A DNA stretch of 64,000 nt from Pardosa pseudoannulata (taxonomy: Eukaryota > Arthropoda > Arachnida > Araneae > Lycosidae), in the NCBI GenBank assembly GCA_032207245.1, contig CM063500.1:79340625-79404624 (forward strand). The letters are read 5' to 3'. The notes under the pieces are model-generated. The model was not told where the DNA came from. It searched no databases and saw only the letters and a program-made list of their open reading frames with translations. Of this stretch, positions 25,925 through 40,900 are shown one piece after another. Position 1 is the first letter of the stretch. Each line of letters starts with the position of its first letter. The position numbers and the translations under genes are program-made.

Positions 25925-28900
25925 GTAAGTTAGTGTTTTTTATGCATATTCAAAAATTAATATTTTTTAATAGCCTAGTGATAGTTAAATAATCATAGAC
26001 ATCTTTGTTTTCTAGTGGAAATCTAGTATAAGTGGTCTATACTTTTTTATGGCATACATTTTTTCTAAGTTATTTTTATATTCGAGATTTTGAATCAAAA
26101 TCTAGATGTCTGATGATGAAGTACCTAATATGCACTTCTATTTCTTCTTTACTATTGTACCATAAATCTATGTAAAAGATTGATATCTCATAGGTTTAAA
26201 AAATAGCTGTTTTGATAACCATATCATCATTGTTTCTCTATATAATAAATACTGCTTAAAAACTTAGCTAACAGGATTGAAGTGGAGGTGACTTAAATCT
26301 GTCAGGGAATCAAGTCTTAAGTAAAGAAAGGCTTACAGAATTATGTTTGAAGATAATTTAAAAAATTTAATTAGGCATATCAATTTTAATATACTTTCTA
26401 GTATTATAAACTGAATTCGTTTACTCATTTTTATTTTTTAATCTAAAATATTGAAAAATTACTTAGTATGATTGAAAAGTTGGCTATGTATATTTACAAG
26501 ATATAAATACTTCCATCCACTTTAACCATTTAAAAGATAAAAAGTCAATATTTAAATAATGTTAGTATTAGTTGAGGATTTGACTGAATGATATAATTTG
26601 AATGTTAATATTCTTTGAATTTGATAGAGGTCAGAATTATAATTCTCATAGTCTGGTAGATATTTGGAAAAAATATGTTCATTCTTTTCATGTAGGCAAT
26701 CCAATCCATATTCTATCTTCTTTTATGTATGTTTATGTCATGTGTTTAATATTTTTAAGGTATTCTTCCCCACAGAAGAATACTTTTCAATGTTCTGCAA
26801 CAGGCTTTCAGATAATCAAAAATGTTCGGAAGGAGAAATATTTATTTTATAATATATTTACTCTCCCACAATATTATTCATATTGTGGTACATTTCATTT
26901 TTACCAATATGTATAACTAAAAATATTTAATAAAACAGTGCTACCTGAAATTTAGAAAAATATTTGTATTAAAAACCAAGGCATTAACATAGAATTTACT
27001 GTCCTGTCAATTACTTTTGATGTAAGATATTTTGAGATATCACTACGATGATAAAAATGGGACTGATAATTTGACCCAAACATTAATGCAAGGGAAGTTT
27101 TAGGATTGGCAGATCGCGAGCTATCTATCACACTAGTAGGGTATAGGGAAGACAAAGAAATGACAACTCTCCCAAAGGGTTACTGCATATATAATATTAC
27201 ATATATATATATATATATTAAGGAAAAAAAAAATTTTCCAATAGCCACAATTGTTTTGCAGCAGAGCCAGTTGTTCTGCGACGTGCGTTGCACTTTTTGG
27301 CACATTCTGCTTCGGGGGTATTCTTATCAGTAAAATAATCCTCTCACTCCTTTTTTTTTAATTATTTTTTATTGGGAATGTCTCTAATAGTCTTTTGGCT
27401 CTGAATTTTTAGAGATATATTAAAATATATTGATACAAACTAATTGAAAAGTAAGATCATTGATTTTTATTATTCTAAATAAGATTATACCTTAAATTTA
27501 ATTCTAAAAATTTTATTTTTCCATTGATTTATTTAACCCTCTGACTGCTCCTCCCATGATTTCCATAAGCAATTCATATGTAGCAAAATTTGCTCATCCC
27601 GCAATTTTTGTGGGCATGTGTTTTTCTTCCTTTATTAACCTTTACAGAGGGCCAGGACAACATAGTCTCTGGGATGTATTAGTTCTTTCGAGAACCCCTT
27701 TCAAAAGGTTAAGAAGCACATTCCGCGTTTTTACCGTTTAACCAGTGGAATAAATTATACGGTATTAGACATTTAATTAGGTAATAAATAGAATTATATG
27801 ACTAGAACTATAGTTATATTAGATAATATAATTATAGATAGTATGTTATAAATAGAAATTAATTGTATTTCAATTGAAATTTATTAAAAAAAATAAATTT
27901 TTTATGTGATAACATCTGAAATTAGTTTTTCTGAAAGGTTAGTTTCTCATGATAAAAGTCAATATAAAAAATCTTTTCTAGAAAAAAAATTAGTATTTCA
28001 ATTTTCCAATTTATATATATATTTAAACTATGCAACAATAAAAATATGCAATTTTTAAAGAGATCTCAGTTTACAAATTGAGCAGTCAGAGGGTTAATAC
28101 TTAAAATTACTGTTAATTAATATCTATTGCATTGATCTGTAATATTTTTTAGTATTACACATTTATAAAGTTTATTTATGCTTTTTAATTAATAGTAGCT
28201 GACATTCCTCATGAAATTATTGCTGCTATAGATGTAAATCCAGTTGTCAATTGTATCTATCATCAAAACTTTGGGAGTTCAAATCATTATCAAAAAAATA
28301 TTCAGTCATTCACAGCTAGTGAGTTCGATAATATGAACATTGACATAATTACAATGAGTCCTCCTTGTCAGCCCTTTACTAGGTTAGTATATTTTAATAT
28401 ATTTGCTCCTATCATATTATTTAAAACTGTAAATGATTGAAAATTATAAATCTTTATTATTATTATCATTATTTAATAAAATGCTTGTCCCATACTTGCT
28501 ATACTTTTATAGTGCTTGTTTCTCAATAGTATTTTGTTTATTTAGGGTTGGTTTAAAAAAAGATGTTGATGACGCAAGAACCTGTTCATTTCTACATATT
28601 CTAGGTATCATTCCTGAGTAAGTTAATACAAAATTTAATAGTGTAATATATTTTCTTGAAGTTCAATAATATATGTGATGTTTGGATGTTTCCTTATTAA
28701 TCCTATGGTTTGGATGTACTAATACTGACCTTTCATTTGCACAGCCAAGATATTCAATACAAACATAAGAAATATTATTACTTTCTTGCCTTTATAGTTT
28801 GAAAGATAAGCATTCTTTATTTAAAAAAATGTCTAAAGTCATTCCAATGAATAATATGAAGAGATGGCATAAAAGATAGTTTGTTGGTGACTGACTGGAC

Positions 28901-31900
28901 ATTCTACTAAAGTTTGGTTTTTCTGTTTCTTCTGTATATATATAAATAAATAAATATATATATATATATATATATATTCATTTCATATTGTAAAGGAGAA
29001 TTAGAATACCACAATATAAATCTAAAATTTTTTTCCACCTTCTCTTATGTCAATTTTTCATAATTTAATAAGGATGGTTTGGTTTGGTTTGGAGTGCTAC
29101 GGTCTACTATTTTGCAACACGAGGGCTAATGAGACTGGGACCTACAGTTTAAAGCCAATTCCGAACGGCTAAGAACATCCATGCCACAGTGGGATTCAAA
29201 CCCATGAACTCCGGTACTGAAGGCCAGCACCCAAACCATTTAGCCATCATTCGGCTTAATAAGGATGAGAAGCAATATGTTATTTTGAATTTTCATATGA
29301 TGTTTTTTTATTGTGATCAAAAGAAAATGAAAAATATGAATTTTAATTCTTTTAGTCTTGTTTATATATATGGAGTGTATTTTGTGTTACACATCTGTTT
29401 CTCTTCTATTTCTATTTTAAAGATTTCTTTCTTTTCATTGTATAGTTGAGTCTCTATATAATGAATCTCAGTTTTTTAAGTTACTCTATTTTACACATTT
29501 TTCCTTGTAACACAGAGCATTTTGTGAATTTTTTTGTAAAGTAACCTCCTTATAGCAAAGTGCATTATTTACTTAACAGACTTTTTCCTCTGATCTAATT
29601 TTTTTCCATATCTCACAAAATGTTTTTCAACACTTCAAACTTATTCAGTTTTTTAAAACACATTTTATGGTAACCAATGACTTTCAACTAGTTTCAAAAT
29701 AAAATTTTAATTTAAAATTATATAATTTTTTAACTTGAAAATAGTGTATTTTCAGACAGTGTTTTGCGTATTCTTGTGCTCCATGCATTTTTCTTTTTGA
29801 TGGATGAAATAAATCAATCAGATATTAATTTATTCAAAAAGCATGAATACTTTCTTTTTGTAATAATATGTATTGTTTTCAATTTGAAATCTGTTTATTT
29901 ACTGTAAAATGTGAATCTCTATTTAATTAATTTTCCATATAACAATTTTTTAGGGATGTAGTGACTTTATTAAATAGAGGTTTGACTATTTCCTTCCTAA
30001 TAACTTTTAAGTTTTTTTACTATACCAATTATATATGTTGTGGCTTTTGTGTCAGATGTGTGACGTCATTCATTTTTGGAAACTTGAGCTGGTCCCTGAA
30101 TTTCCCCATCCTTTTTCTTCATGAACTCCAGTTTTTAACAAACTGATTCATTCGCCTGAATTTATATTTTATGTCACGTGGTGAAATGAAGTGAGTTAAA
30201 AAAAGAAATGTAAGTGATGTGGTATGTTCTATAAAAGAGCAGTAGTGTAAATGTTGATATGCTTTTGAGTTGAATTAAAATTGTTGTTTCAATAATACCA
30301 GTGAGATTTATTATGTACTTGTACAAGTACTGACACCGTTAAGCATCGGGTAGATGTACCAAGCCCCTATTTTAGAAATAGTTTATTTAAAAGTATTTTC
30401 AACATTTGGTGCCCATCGTGGGGCAGAAATTAGCAGTTGATTTGAAATAATTTATTCCTCATCGAACTTTTGCAGCTCTAAATTACAAGAAAGAACCTTA
30501 GAGTGACTTTTACTCTCTGTGCAAATAAAATTGAGGATGAATTAGCGAAAGGAGGTAAAGATTTTAAACTACTTTCAGTTTTATCATGTCAATTGAAAGA
30601 CAAATTTGAAAGATTAGTTAGTTGTCAAGAGGCTGTATTCAGTGCTATTCTTCAAACAGAAAATTGTGAAAAGGCTTTTGAAAAAGATTTAAAAGCAGCT
30701 GAAGAATACAGAGATAGATATTCTGAACTTATTTCTCTAATCGAAAGTTCAAGAATAAATCAATCAATTTATAAAGATGTTGCAGAGAAGCGATAGTTTA
30801 AGCATCGGGTAGATGTACGGAGCCCCTATTTCAGGAATAGAGTTTATTTAAAAGTATTTTCAACACTATATCTGTGGATTTTGTACTTAATAATATTGAT
30901 GTAGATTTTTAATATTTAATTTCACAAGTGATTAGATAAATAGTACTCTTTCTATGAATGTTTTATTCATGTATATATTTTCTTCTAATTAATATTTTCA
31001 ACAGTTTTTACTATAGAAAATGATTTAGAAGCCAAACATTTTGTATGAAAATATTTGAAAATATCTTTTTGTATATTTTGTTACAGACTCAGCAAGAAGC
31101 CTACATACATTTTGTTAGAAAATGTGAAAGGATTTGAAGAATCTCTTGCTCACGATGTTTTGATTGAAACACTTAAAAAATGTGGTTATAATTTTCAAGA
31201 GTATTTACTTTCTCCAAGTGATTTTGGATTTCCTAATTCAAGACTTCGTTATTATACTATTGCAAAATTAGCATCATTAAAATTTCCATTAGCTATTGCT
31301 GATAAGGTAAATTTTTTATAAAAATTGCTTACATTTTTAATAAAAAATGTAAACAAGAGTGTAATATAGTAGGTACCTCATATTTAGCAGAATGAAATAT
31401 TTTACTAAGAATTTTGTTAAATACCATATGATAATTTTATATATGCATACATGCATTTGTATATAAGAGGAAGTTTTTTTTTCTAACTCTTTATTAAAAT
31501 TCTATTATTTACATTACAAAATATTGTAATCACAGCAGAAATAGTCATTGTTCTTTTTTGTGTTTAAAAGTTCCATTTTTGCATTCAGACACACACACAC
31601 ATGCATTTTCCATGGTTCACACTCCCTTTGTAATTCTTAATTTTAGTTCCTTGAAAAAAAAAAAGTCCTTTAAGCCCTTAATTTTTATGGTAAGTCCTTA
31701 ATTTTTTGAACAAATTAATAATTTTTTAAGAGCATCTTAAGGTGAAATAATTGCCAAAATAGAAAACCAAGATAGTACTATTAATATCCACATGATAAAT
31801 CTGACTAAGTTTCTATCAACTATATTTTTATTTCTCAGAGAGGTTCTTAAAAAAGTTAAGGTACTCTATCCTTAATTTCCACTTCAAAAATGTGTATTAA

Positions 31901-34900
31901 CTTGTATTTGTGTCTTGAATGTTTTTTTTACAGTTGTGTAAAAGGTGTAAATTTTAGTCTGTGTGTAAAGATCTTTGTCTTATTGTTATGTGTCATTTGT
32001 TTAGTTAAAATTGATTGCTTGAATATAAAAGACATTAAAAAAAGATGCATATTTAAGGTTTTACTTTGATGTTGAAACTAAAAATAAAATTATTTTTATA
32101 TTTCTTTCAAAAAATTATAATTTACATTCCTACTCTTTACTGCTACTGCTAGAATGTACGTTATGATATTGCACATTTAATTTATAAAATTAAACATATG
32201 ATGATTGAATAGCCATGGTGCTGGCATTCACAGTCTGCGGTTTTGAGTCCCATATAGTATATTCAATAGTTTTGATTGTAACAATGGTTTTAATGAGAAA
32301 AGTATTTGCAACATAAAGAATATTAAAAACTAGCACTTTTGTATGAATAATTGAGGTTCCCAAAAAAGGATTTATAATATTTCAAAATTTAAATAAGTTT
32401 TTAGATTATATTATATACCAGCAGTATAAACAATTTTTAAAACAAAGCAAATCTATTTTTCTTAAAACAAATGTCACATTTTATTTGGATTTAATTTTTC
32501 TCATAAAGTTAAAAAACATAAAGAAATAAAAGTACTGTATTTGGCAATTTATCTTTGCCTTTGGCTAACAGAAAATTACTTAAATTTTAAAGAGAACCAA
32601 GGTGCATGCAAAAATAAAAATATTAAGCATATAACATAAATAAAATGTTAAATATATTCTTTTAATATTGCAAACAATCCCACTGTTACACCTGGCAATG
32701 GAACATGTTAGGAGAAAAAAAATGATGAAATTAAAAAGAGAAAAATATGCCAAATAAAAAAATAGAATTGAATAACTAAAATAAATCTAATAAAAAAGTT
32801 ACAAAACTTCTATTATTTAAAAACTAGCATATAGCCTGTCATATGATGGGATCAGTAAAATTTTTAATTTCCCAGAATTGTAAAGAACCCTATGAGGCAG
32901 GAAAAAAAAATGGTTTGTTTTTTTTGTCTGAGAATTACCTTTCAACAAAAATAATCGATTAAAATTATCACATATGTACTTAATTTATTATTTAAATCAA
33001 ATAAAAAAGAAAATTATTTATGTAATATCTCAGTTTAGTGATAAAACATATGAAAATAATGCAGAAAATATTTAAATAATTTAAAATAAGAAATGATTAA
33101 ATGAGATGGTTAAAGGAATGAAGTCATAATGCTAGAAAAAAATTGTTATTTTTACCTATTTATTATGTGATAAATTGATAAATTGAATCGCTTGCTCTTA
33201 AAATGGGGCTTGATATAATGGCATTAAATGCTCAAAAAGGGGATGGGGTGGATTTCGAACGTTTTAAAGAGGACAGTATTTTTCGCTGTGATACGAAGCT
33301 TATTCATACCAATTTACTTCAGAATCGGATCTATAGTTTAGGAAAAGATAAACTTTACTCGCTTTGAATTTTGCAAACCCTAACTCATCAAAAATCCAAT
33401 ATGAATAATAATAAAAATTATAAAAAGTTGAAAAAATAGTAAAAATTTATTTTAAAAATAATAAAACAACTTTCGGAATAAGAATTTAAAAGAAAAAGCA
33501 GAAAATATTAAATTTATTAGACATTAAAAAAATTTGGCTGCCTCGGGGATAGAACCGTCAACCCGAGAAGTATGACGATCAAGTGGGCGGACATTCTACC
33601 AAACGTACAACGCCTGCACGTTGTGTGCAAACTAATTAGAGTATATGAAGATTTAAGTAGAAACAGTCCAGAAATTTAAATATTACTCTCTGCCTTTGCC
33701 TTCCTATCAAGAATGAATTTCGTATAGAATAAGAGGAAGGATAAGGTTTGAAATAATAGCATTAAATGCTCAAAAAGGGGGGATGGGGTGGATTTCGAAC
33801 TTGCTTTCAATTTTGCTAACCCTAACTCATGAAAAATCCAATATGGATGGCTGTATCCATTCCAGGTACAACCGTTTCGGAAATTCGTGGACAGACTACT
33901 TAGGCTATTATTATATAGGGGATTATTTTGAATATTTTCAGATGAATTAAGTTGCTTAAAACTTATATTAATTTTAGAACGTAACTTAAAGAAAAATCTT
34001 ATCTGACATATATGCATACAGAAGATTTTATATATGTAGCGGATGATTATATTTTATATTTGCATGTATATTTTTTTTCATAAATATTTTTTCAGGTGTT
34101 ATCTGAAGTACCTCATGGTGCTAGCAAGTGGAGTGAAGTCTGTGAAAAATGTAGAAATAATGATTTACTAGAAGAATGTCATTTAAAACATTTTCTAGAA
34201 GAGAAACCTGAAAGTTACTTTAATAAATTCTTAGTTCCAGACAACATATTACTAAAATATGCAAAAATTTTTGATATTGTGCTTGAAAGTAGCTCACACT
34301 CATGCTGTTTTACTAAAGCGTAAGAATATATTTTTCCTACCTACTCTTTTATATTCTACTGATTGTTCGAATTTTAAAACTTCATTTATTTTCTCTTAAC
34401 TTAGAAACTGTATTAGAATTCCATAAAATCAATTCACATTTCTATGCACATTACAGAAGGTAAAAACATTTTATTATACATTTTTTTTAAATGAGTCTTG
34501 AGAAGATTGTTTTCATTAATTATTTATAAAAGGATTTTATCTAAAGAATATTGTTGATTTTGAAGCTGTAGTTATATAGGGAAAAGAGAATAAAATAAAT
34601 AATAAATTTGTGAATAATATAATAAAGTAAATAAATAAATAAAAATAAGTAAATAAATAAATGAATAAAAAAAATAAGTAAATAAATAAATAAAATAAAA
34701 ATAAGTAAATAAATAAATAAAATGAAGTAAACAAATAAATAAAAAAATTAATTAAATATTAAATTACTTTTTTTCCTCACATAAAAGAAAGGAAGGAAGT
34801 ACATTTTTATGTTCAGTGCTTTTAGTAAGGGTGCAACAGATGTAAATTTGGCTGGATACCAGATATCTGTCCAGATTTTCAACTGGATGTCAGTATGTTT

Positions 34901-37900
34901 CACACTTTTTCTTTTTGAATTTATTTTAAATAAATCAGCTTTATGTACTTTACCTTCCTTTACCTTATTGTTCTTTAACTTTTACTATTTTTGTCTTCCT
35001 CACATAAAAGATACGAAAGAAGTACATCTATATGTGTACATAGGATGTTTTAATTTTGAAACTTGTAATGTAATATTTATTTTGACAATCCCTTTGCACA
35101 TTTTCAATAGCTCTATTGTGATATCTATGTATGTGTCTTGCATAATTAAAAAGAACAGCTACAGAAGGTTGACATTTTTTATTTAGGTCTGTTATAATAT
35201 CTAGTTGTAGACCTCCTCATTTGAATGTAATTTATACTTATGTCATGAAAAAATTCACTAACATATACTAATGTCAAGCATAAATCAATATCAATTAATC
35301 ATAAAATGTTCTGTTCTTTTAGCAATGGTCCTTAAGTCACTAAAAGTCTGTATTCTTTCTTTGGTCCTATTGCTTTTTATCGAGCATATAGTCCTTAAAG
35401 TGCATATTTTCAATCAAATATATAATGCAATTTTCTTATTGTAATTTTTTTCTCATTTTAAAAGATTTTTCCTTTAAATTTTGAGAATATCACCCTTAAT
35501 ATAGGAAATTTTTAGTTTCCCTCTCAATTAGGAAATTTTCTCTAAAAGTAGGGATTGTTTTATTGCATAGAGATCTTCCTAATCAAGAATTAATCTTTCT
35601 CCCCTCTTTTAATGATTTTACTTAAACTCTTGAGTTTTTCCTCTACAATATAGATATTTCTTACCCATAGTAAAATGTTTTTTCTTTATTTTAGGGATTC
35701 TTTTTATTTAAGGCATTGCAGTATGAGATTCATTTTGTGCTAACTTGAATTAGAAAAAAAATCCTCTTGTTTGCAAATTTAAAATTTTTATCTTTATTCC
35801 TAATGTTCTTATTTTTTAGGTTTTAAGCTGATAAAAGCCCTCAGTGTTAAAACTTTGTATTTAGGATTGTTATAACATGTAGTCATATACTTCTATTTTT
35901 TATTGCAATCTATATTCTATATAACAAAAAATCTTAAAATAATGTAAATTTAAAGCTATTGGTCTACAGTAATTGAAAGAAAAAAAATTGATATATTTCA
36001 TATACATTTTAAGTTCATTTTGAAACAAGCAAGTAAAAATGAAAATAAAATTATTTGTAGAGAATTACTTTGAATTTTGTATTGTTCTGTTGCTTTCTGG
36101 TAAAGAACAAAGGAAGGAATGTAATAGTGAAAAATTTTGGTTTATAATGAAATATGTATATAATGAAAAAAATGTTGATGCAACAAGTATTAATGCTGTC
36201 AATTACTACCAGATTGTAGTACCTCTACTTAGATAATACTGTGACCTTGAGAGGCGAAATTGGTTTTTTACCTTTTAAGTAATGGGCAAATGATAATCTT
36301 ACAATTCTTTTATCAAGCAGGGCACTTGCTTTTTGTTGAAGCATAATGAAAAGACGTAGATCTCAAAAGACCTTTTATTTAAAATATCAAAATAATAATA
36401 ATAATAATAAAATATGAGGTACATTGGGATTTTATAGTTTTATAAAGATCCTGATCCCAGCTAATCAAAAAACAGACACAAGACAAAATTAATCAAACAC
36501 AACCAATGAAAACGCAAAAGGATCAACTCAAGAAAACCTTGTACGTCCGAGAAAGCTATTACTTAAATAATAATAAGCAGCCAAAACACCAAGTCGTATG
36601 AGTGCGATTACATATTTCAACACTTTTATTATTGGCATTCACCTGCAGGTATTTAATCATTTTATTGTGAGAACACCATATTAGTAGGTCTACTTTGCTC
36701 CATATGAAGGGGACAACACAAATGGCAACAAGCTTTTATGTGAGATTTGGACCCACATCTTCGAGAGTGGTACACAAATGCTTTAACCACTCACAGAGTT
36801 ACCAAAGATTCCGGATTCTGCGGAATTATTCCGCATTTTAGATAATGATTACGGAATTACGGATGTTGCTGCAAAAATTACGGAAAAATCGAAAATTATG
36901 TATCAAAAGAATTTTAATAAGGAACAGTTAGCTTCTGGAAAATGTACAATGTTGGCCCTAAACCAAAATACTGAGATTTCTTAATAAAATTATTTTGGGA
37001 AAATTCACTTTGCTTCTTTTAAATAATATCTGCTGTACGATTATTTTGTGTATATGAACTATGTCTACAAATTTGCATTCTTATGGTAAGTCTGCATTTT
37101 TCTATCAGGAAGTGTGTCCAGGTTTTTTTTTTTTTTTAAATTTCTATTTTTATGAAAATGCTTTCAAATTTTGATATTTTTGTAAAAATTTGTTTACTAA
37201 AACACTTTTAAACAGATATTTTTGTTAAGGGTCCATTTTTTTTTCATACTGATTTTTTCTGAAGAGTCCAAAAGTGGACTCAGTTTTTTCTTTTCCCTGT
37301 ATATGTATTACTAAGTTTCGTGAAGGTTAAAACTGAAAATTATTTGCTAAGTTTTAAATTCTTAATTTTGAAAATTATATATTTTTCATCTGGTGCACTG
37401 TAAATTGCTTAAAATTTTTATTTATATTTTTCGTGTTTTTTTATTATTATTATTTTTTTTATGAGATGGTGAAAAGTACTGGGGAGGGGGGGTAGGTTCA
37501 TCAATGCTGATTCCTGATTCCATTGGTTGGAGGTTGGCAACCCTGCACTCAGCTGACTGGGTGGCTGCATCATACAATTAAAAGTAAAAAATTTACTGAT
37601 AAAATTTCTAAAGTAGTAACTGTTTTATTGAACGGTGTAGCAAATACTCATTTTTAAAATGGTTAGATCCTGAAAGATGTCAAATCTCATGTTGGAAGAG
37701 AGATTCTTTTAGAATCTTCCAACCTAATTGTTTTGCTTAATTGAAAAGAATGATTGAAATAAGAGAACATTGATTTTTTAATATTTAGAAATTTTGAAAT
37801 CTTATCCAATGCAATATACAATGCAAAAATTTAATATTAACTGTTTAAGGTATCCGTCTATGCTTGGAGAACTCTTTTCTTTAAACATAGAAACTAGTTC

Positions 37901-40900
37901 ATGTTTTTACATTTTAAGATTTATTTTTTATATTATCATAGAGATTTGCACTTAAAAATTTATTCCTGGAGAAGTTTTTATAAAATTTCTAATAAATAAA
38001 GACAATTTAGTAAAAAAAAATTTTTTTTTTCAAAAGGTCTAATTTTTTATTAAATTAAATTATTTCAATATTTTTTGACACAACACATTTCTTATACACT
38101 GGACTAGTGAATGACCTAAAATCTTTGCTTAATTTACATTTGGTAAAAAATTTTGGTCCTTCAAAATCATACACATTGAATTTTTAATGAATTTTCATTA
38201 CCTTTATATCTAACTATGAGTGTAACATCATTAAAAATTATCAAAATTTAAAGCTTTTAGGTCATTCACTAGTAAATACTATCAAAAGCATTCGTAATAA
38301 TTTTCAATAAAATGTTTTAAGAACTTTTTGAGAAATCACATTTCAAGTTTCAACATTTTATTTAAAATACCGTTCTGAGAAAAATGCATTTGAAGTTTAT
38401 GAAAGCAACTTTAACTATTAAAAAATTAAAATACATATTTAAAATTCCCCACACTTTCTTGCTTCAAAACTTTCTAAATTGCCAAGTTGCTAATTATTAA
38501 AAATACTAGAAAAATGTTTAAACTAATCTTCATGAAAATTAAAAAAGTTTTGTCCAAAAAATGCTCTTTAAAAGGCTTTAAATTCACAACTTCCGGTTCT
38601 GAAGTTGCTACTTCCGTTTTGTTTTGACAGCTGTCACTGATGTTTAAACAGCTGTAACTTTTCTTTAAAATGCCGTAGAGACAAAACAAAAACAGATTTA
38701 GAAGCCTAAAAGTTGAAATTTTACAACAGAGAAATAAAAAAAAAATTATGATTTTTGGCAAAAACACTGGTTTTCACTGTAGATGGTTACTATAAAGAAC
38801 ATTAACATTTTTGTTGATTTCTTAACTGCTAGTTTTAAGAAATGTAAACTTTTTTTCAGTTATGGACGCTATTCCTTAGGAACAGGATCTATTTTCACAA
38901 CATCTAGTGATTTAGAAGTGAGTAAAATAGGATTTTTGTTTCTTTCATGTTTCTGTAGTTTATCTATTTGTTTAGTTTTTCAAAGTATAGAACATATTAG
39001 ATTTTTTTCAAATGTAACTGTATAACCCATATAGTAGATTTGTATCTTAAATGCATCTTCATATTTTTAAAGTAAAATACTTAATACATCAATCCAAAAT
39101 GATTTCATTTATAATAAAGTTGGAAGTTTTAATCAAAAGATTATTTTTTTTTTATCTCAAGCAATTTTTTAAGTATGTGTTTTCTCTGTATCTTCAAATA
39201 TAATATGCATAGAGTTAATCATATTATCCTCTAGTTGAATTCAACTTATACAATCCATGAAAATAATTATAGTGGCATAGATAATGCTGTCATTTGTCAT
39301 TACTTCTTTTTTTGGAGGAATGCTGATTATATGAGATTCCATGCAATATTTATTAATTGTTAATGGTCTTTTTATTAAGTAAATTAAAGATATAATTTTT
39401 CTGTGTACTTAAAAGGAACCCTTGGACTTTTTCTAGTAACAATAAAAGAAAAAGACAAAAGTATTTACCTTTAAAAAAATAATATATACTACTTTACTTT
39501 GTGTTGTTTTGTCTGCATAAGCATAGTTTTGTAATTAAGGAATGGTTTGAATTTTCTTCTATAATTTCATTGTAACAGTATTTATTAATTATATTTGTTT
39601 TATTTAAGTTTCAGATGTAGCTAATCTAGCTATGAATTATTTTTTATTTTATGTGTTGTTTTCTTTAACAGATATCGGAAGTCTTTCATAAAATTGAAAA
39701 CATTACAGACCAGTCTGTTGAATTAGAATTACTGAAATCCCTTAAACTTCGATATTTTACACCAAGAGAAGTTGCTAATCTGATGTGTTTTCCTAGTGAT
39801 TTTAGTGAGTATGGTGTAATTAGCTTATACAAATGTTTTGTGTTAATTAGTATAGTCTGAATTAGAAAGTTATTTTTTAAGTTATAAATTACTTTATTTC
39901 TAAAATTGTAGAGCTGTAATACATATAAGTACTCTAGCTCAGGCTACTTTTATAAGCCACTGAACTATCTTGCATAGAGAATGCTGTTCATTTGAAACAG
40001 TGAAACAGTTATCAATGTACTGTTCGTATCTGCAATTCAGATTCCGATATTGTAGAGTACGGCGATATTTCAAATGGCTTCATAAATTAGATGTAGCCTT
40101 TGAAAAAATTGCACACAGATCTAAATTGCAATTCAATGTATTTTCAATGATTATTTTGCCATTTTTACCCCAGTAAATCAAAAAAACTGCCAAACATTGT
40201 TTTTTATTACATTTTTTTGATTTAATTTTATGATACTTTGGGCAATTAACATGATTCTGAGTGTTAATTTTCTATCCCGATTCATTTTTCACCCAAAGCA
40301 CCATACGCCTCCAAAGATATGAACAAGCAAGGTGCAAGCTATCGAAATATATCAACATGTGCACTTATCACTGACTGTTGCGATCAAGCAGTCATTGATA
40401 TATTCCGATATTCCAATAAACCAGTGCCAATTGCTAGCAATGGATTTTTCGGTCTTGATGCAAGTGCTGCATTATCAAAATATTAACTCTTGCGATCAAG
40501 CACTTAAGGTCAATTAATACCTTTGATATATCCCGATATTATTCTAATAAACCAGTGCGCAGGTGCAAAACAACTGCGTTATCTTCACCAATTGTGATCA
40601 GTGCAATTTATGGTCTTGACCGGAGTGCTTCGTTATCAAGATATTATTGGGATATATTACCAAAGACCTCACCAGAGGTGTTATAATCTTCAAGAACAAA
40701 TTTTCAGGCTTGTATTTGTATCAAATATGCTGATAGATATGTGAAATGGACTTCACACGAATGCAATAATTTTAAAAACTATTACTTTTTGTGGAATATT
40801 TAGAATGTCGTTTGGAGATTACGTTATCTTGCATGAAGGAAAAACAGTATTGCCGATTGGGGTATATTGGCAGAACAAAATTTTATCATTGTTATCGCAA

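Noticed and set aside
33535..33612. A real tRNA gene on the minus strand
   Set aside because: Stems pair poorly and box B is altered; a SINE or tRNA remnant is more likely.
34537..34734. Minus-strand Phe/Leu/Tyr-rich frame
   Set aside because: It is produced by the AAATA simple repeat.
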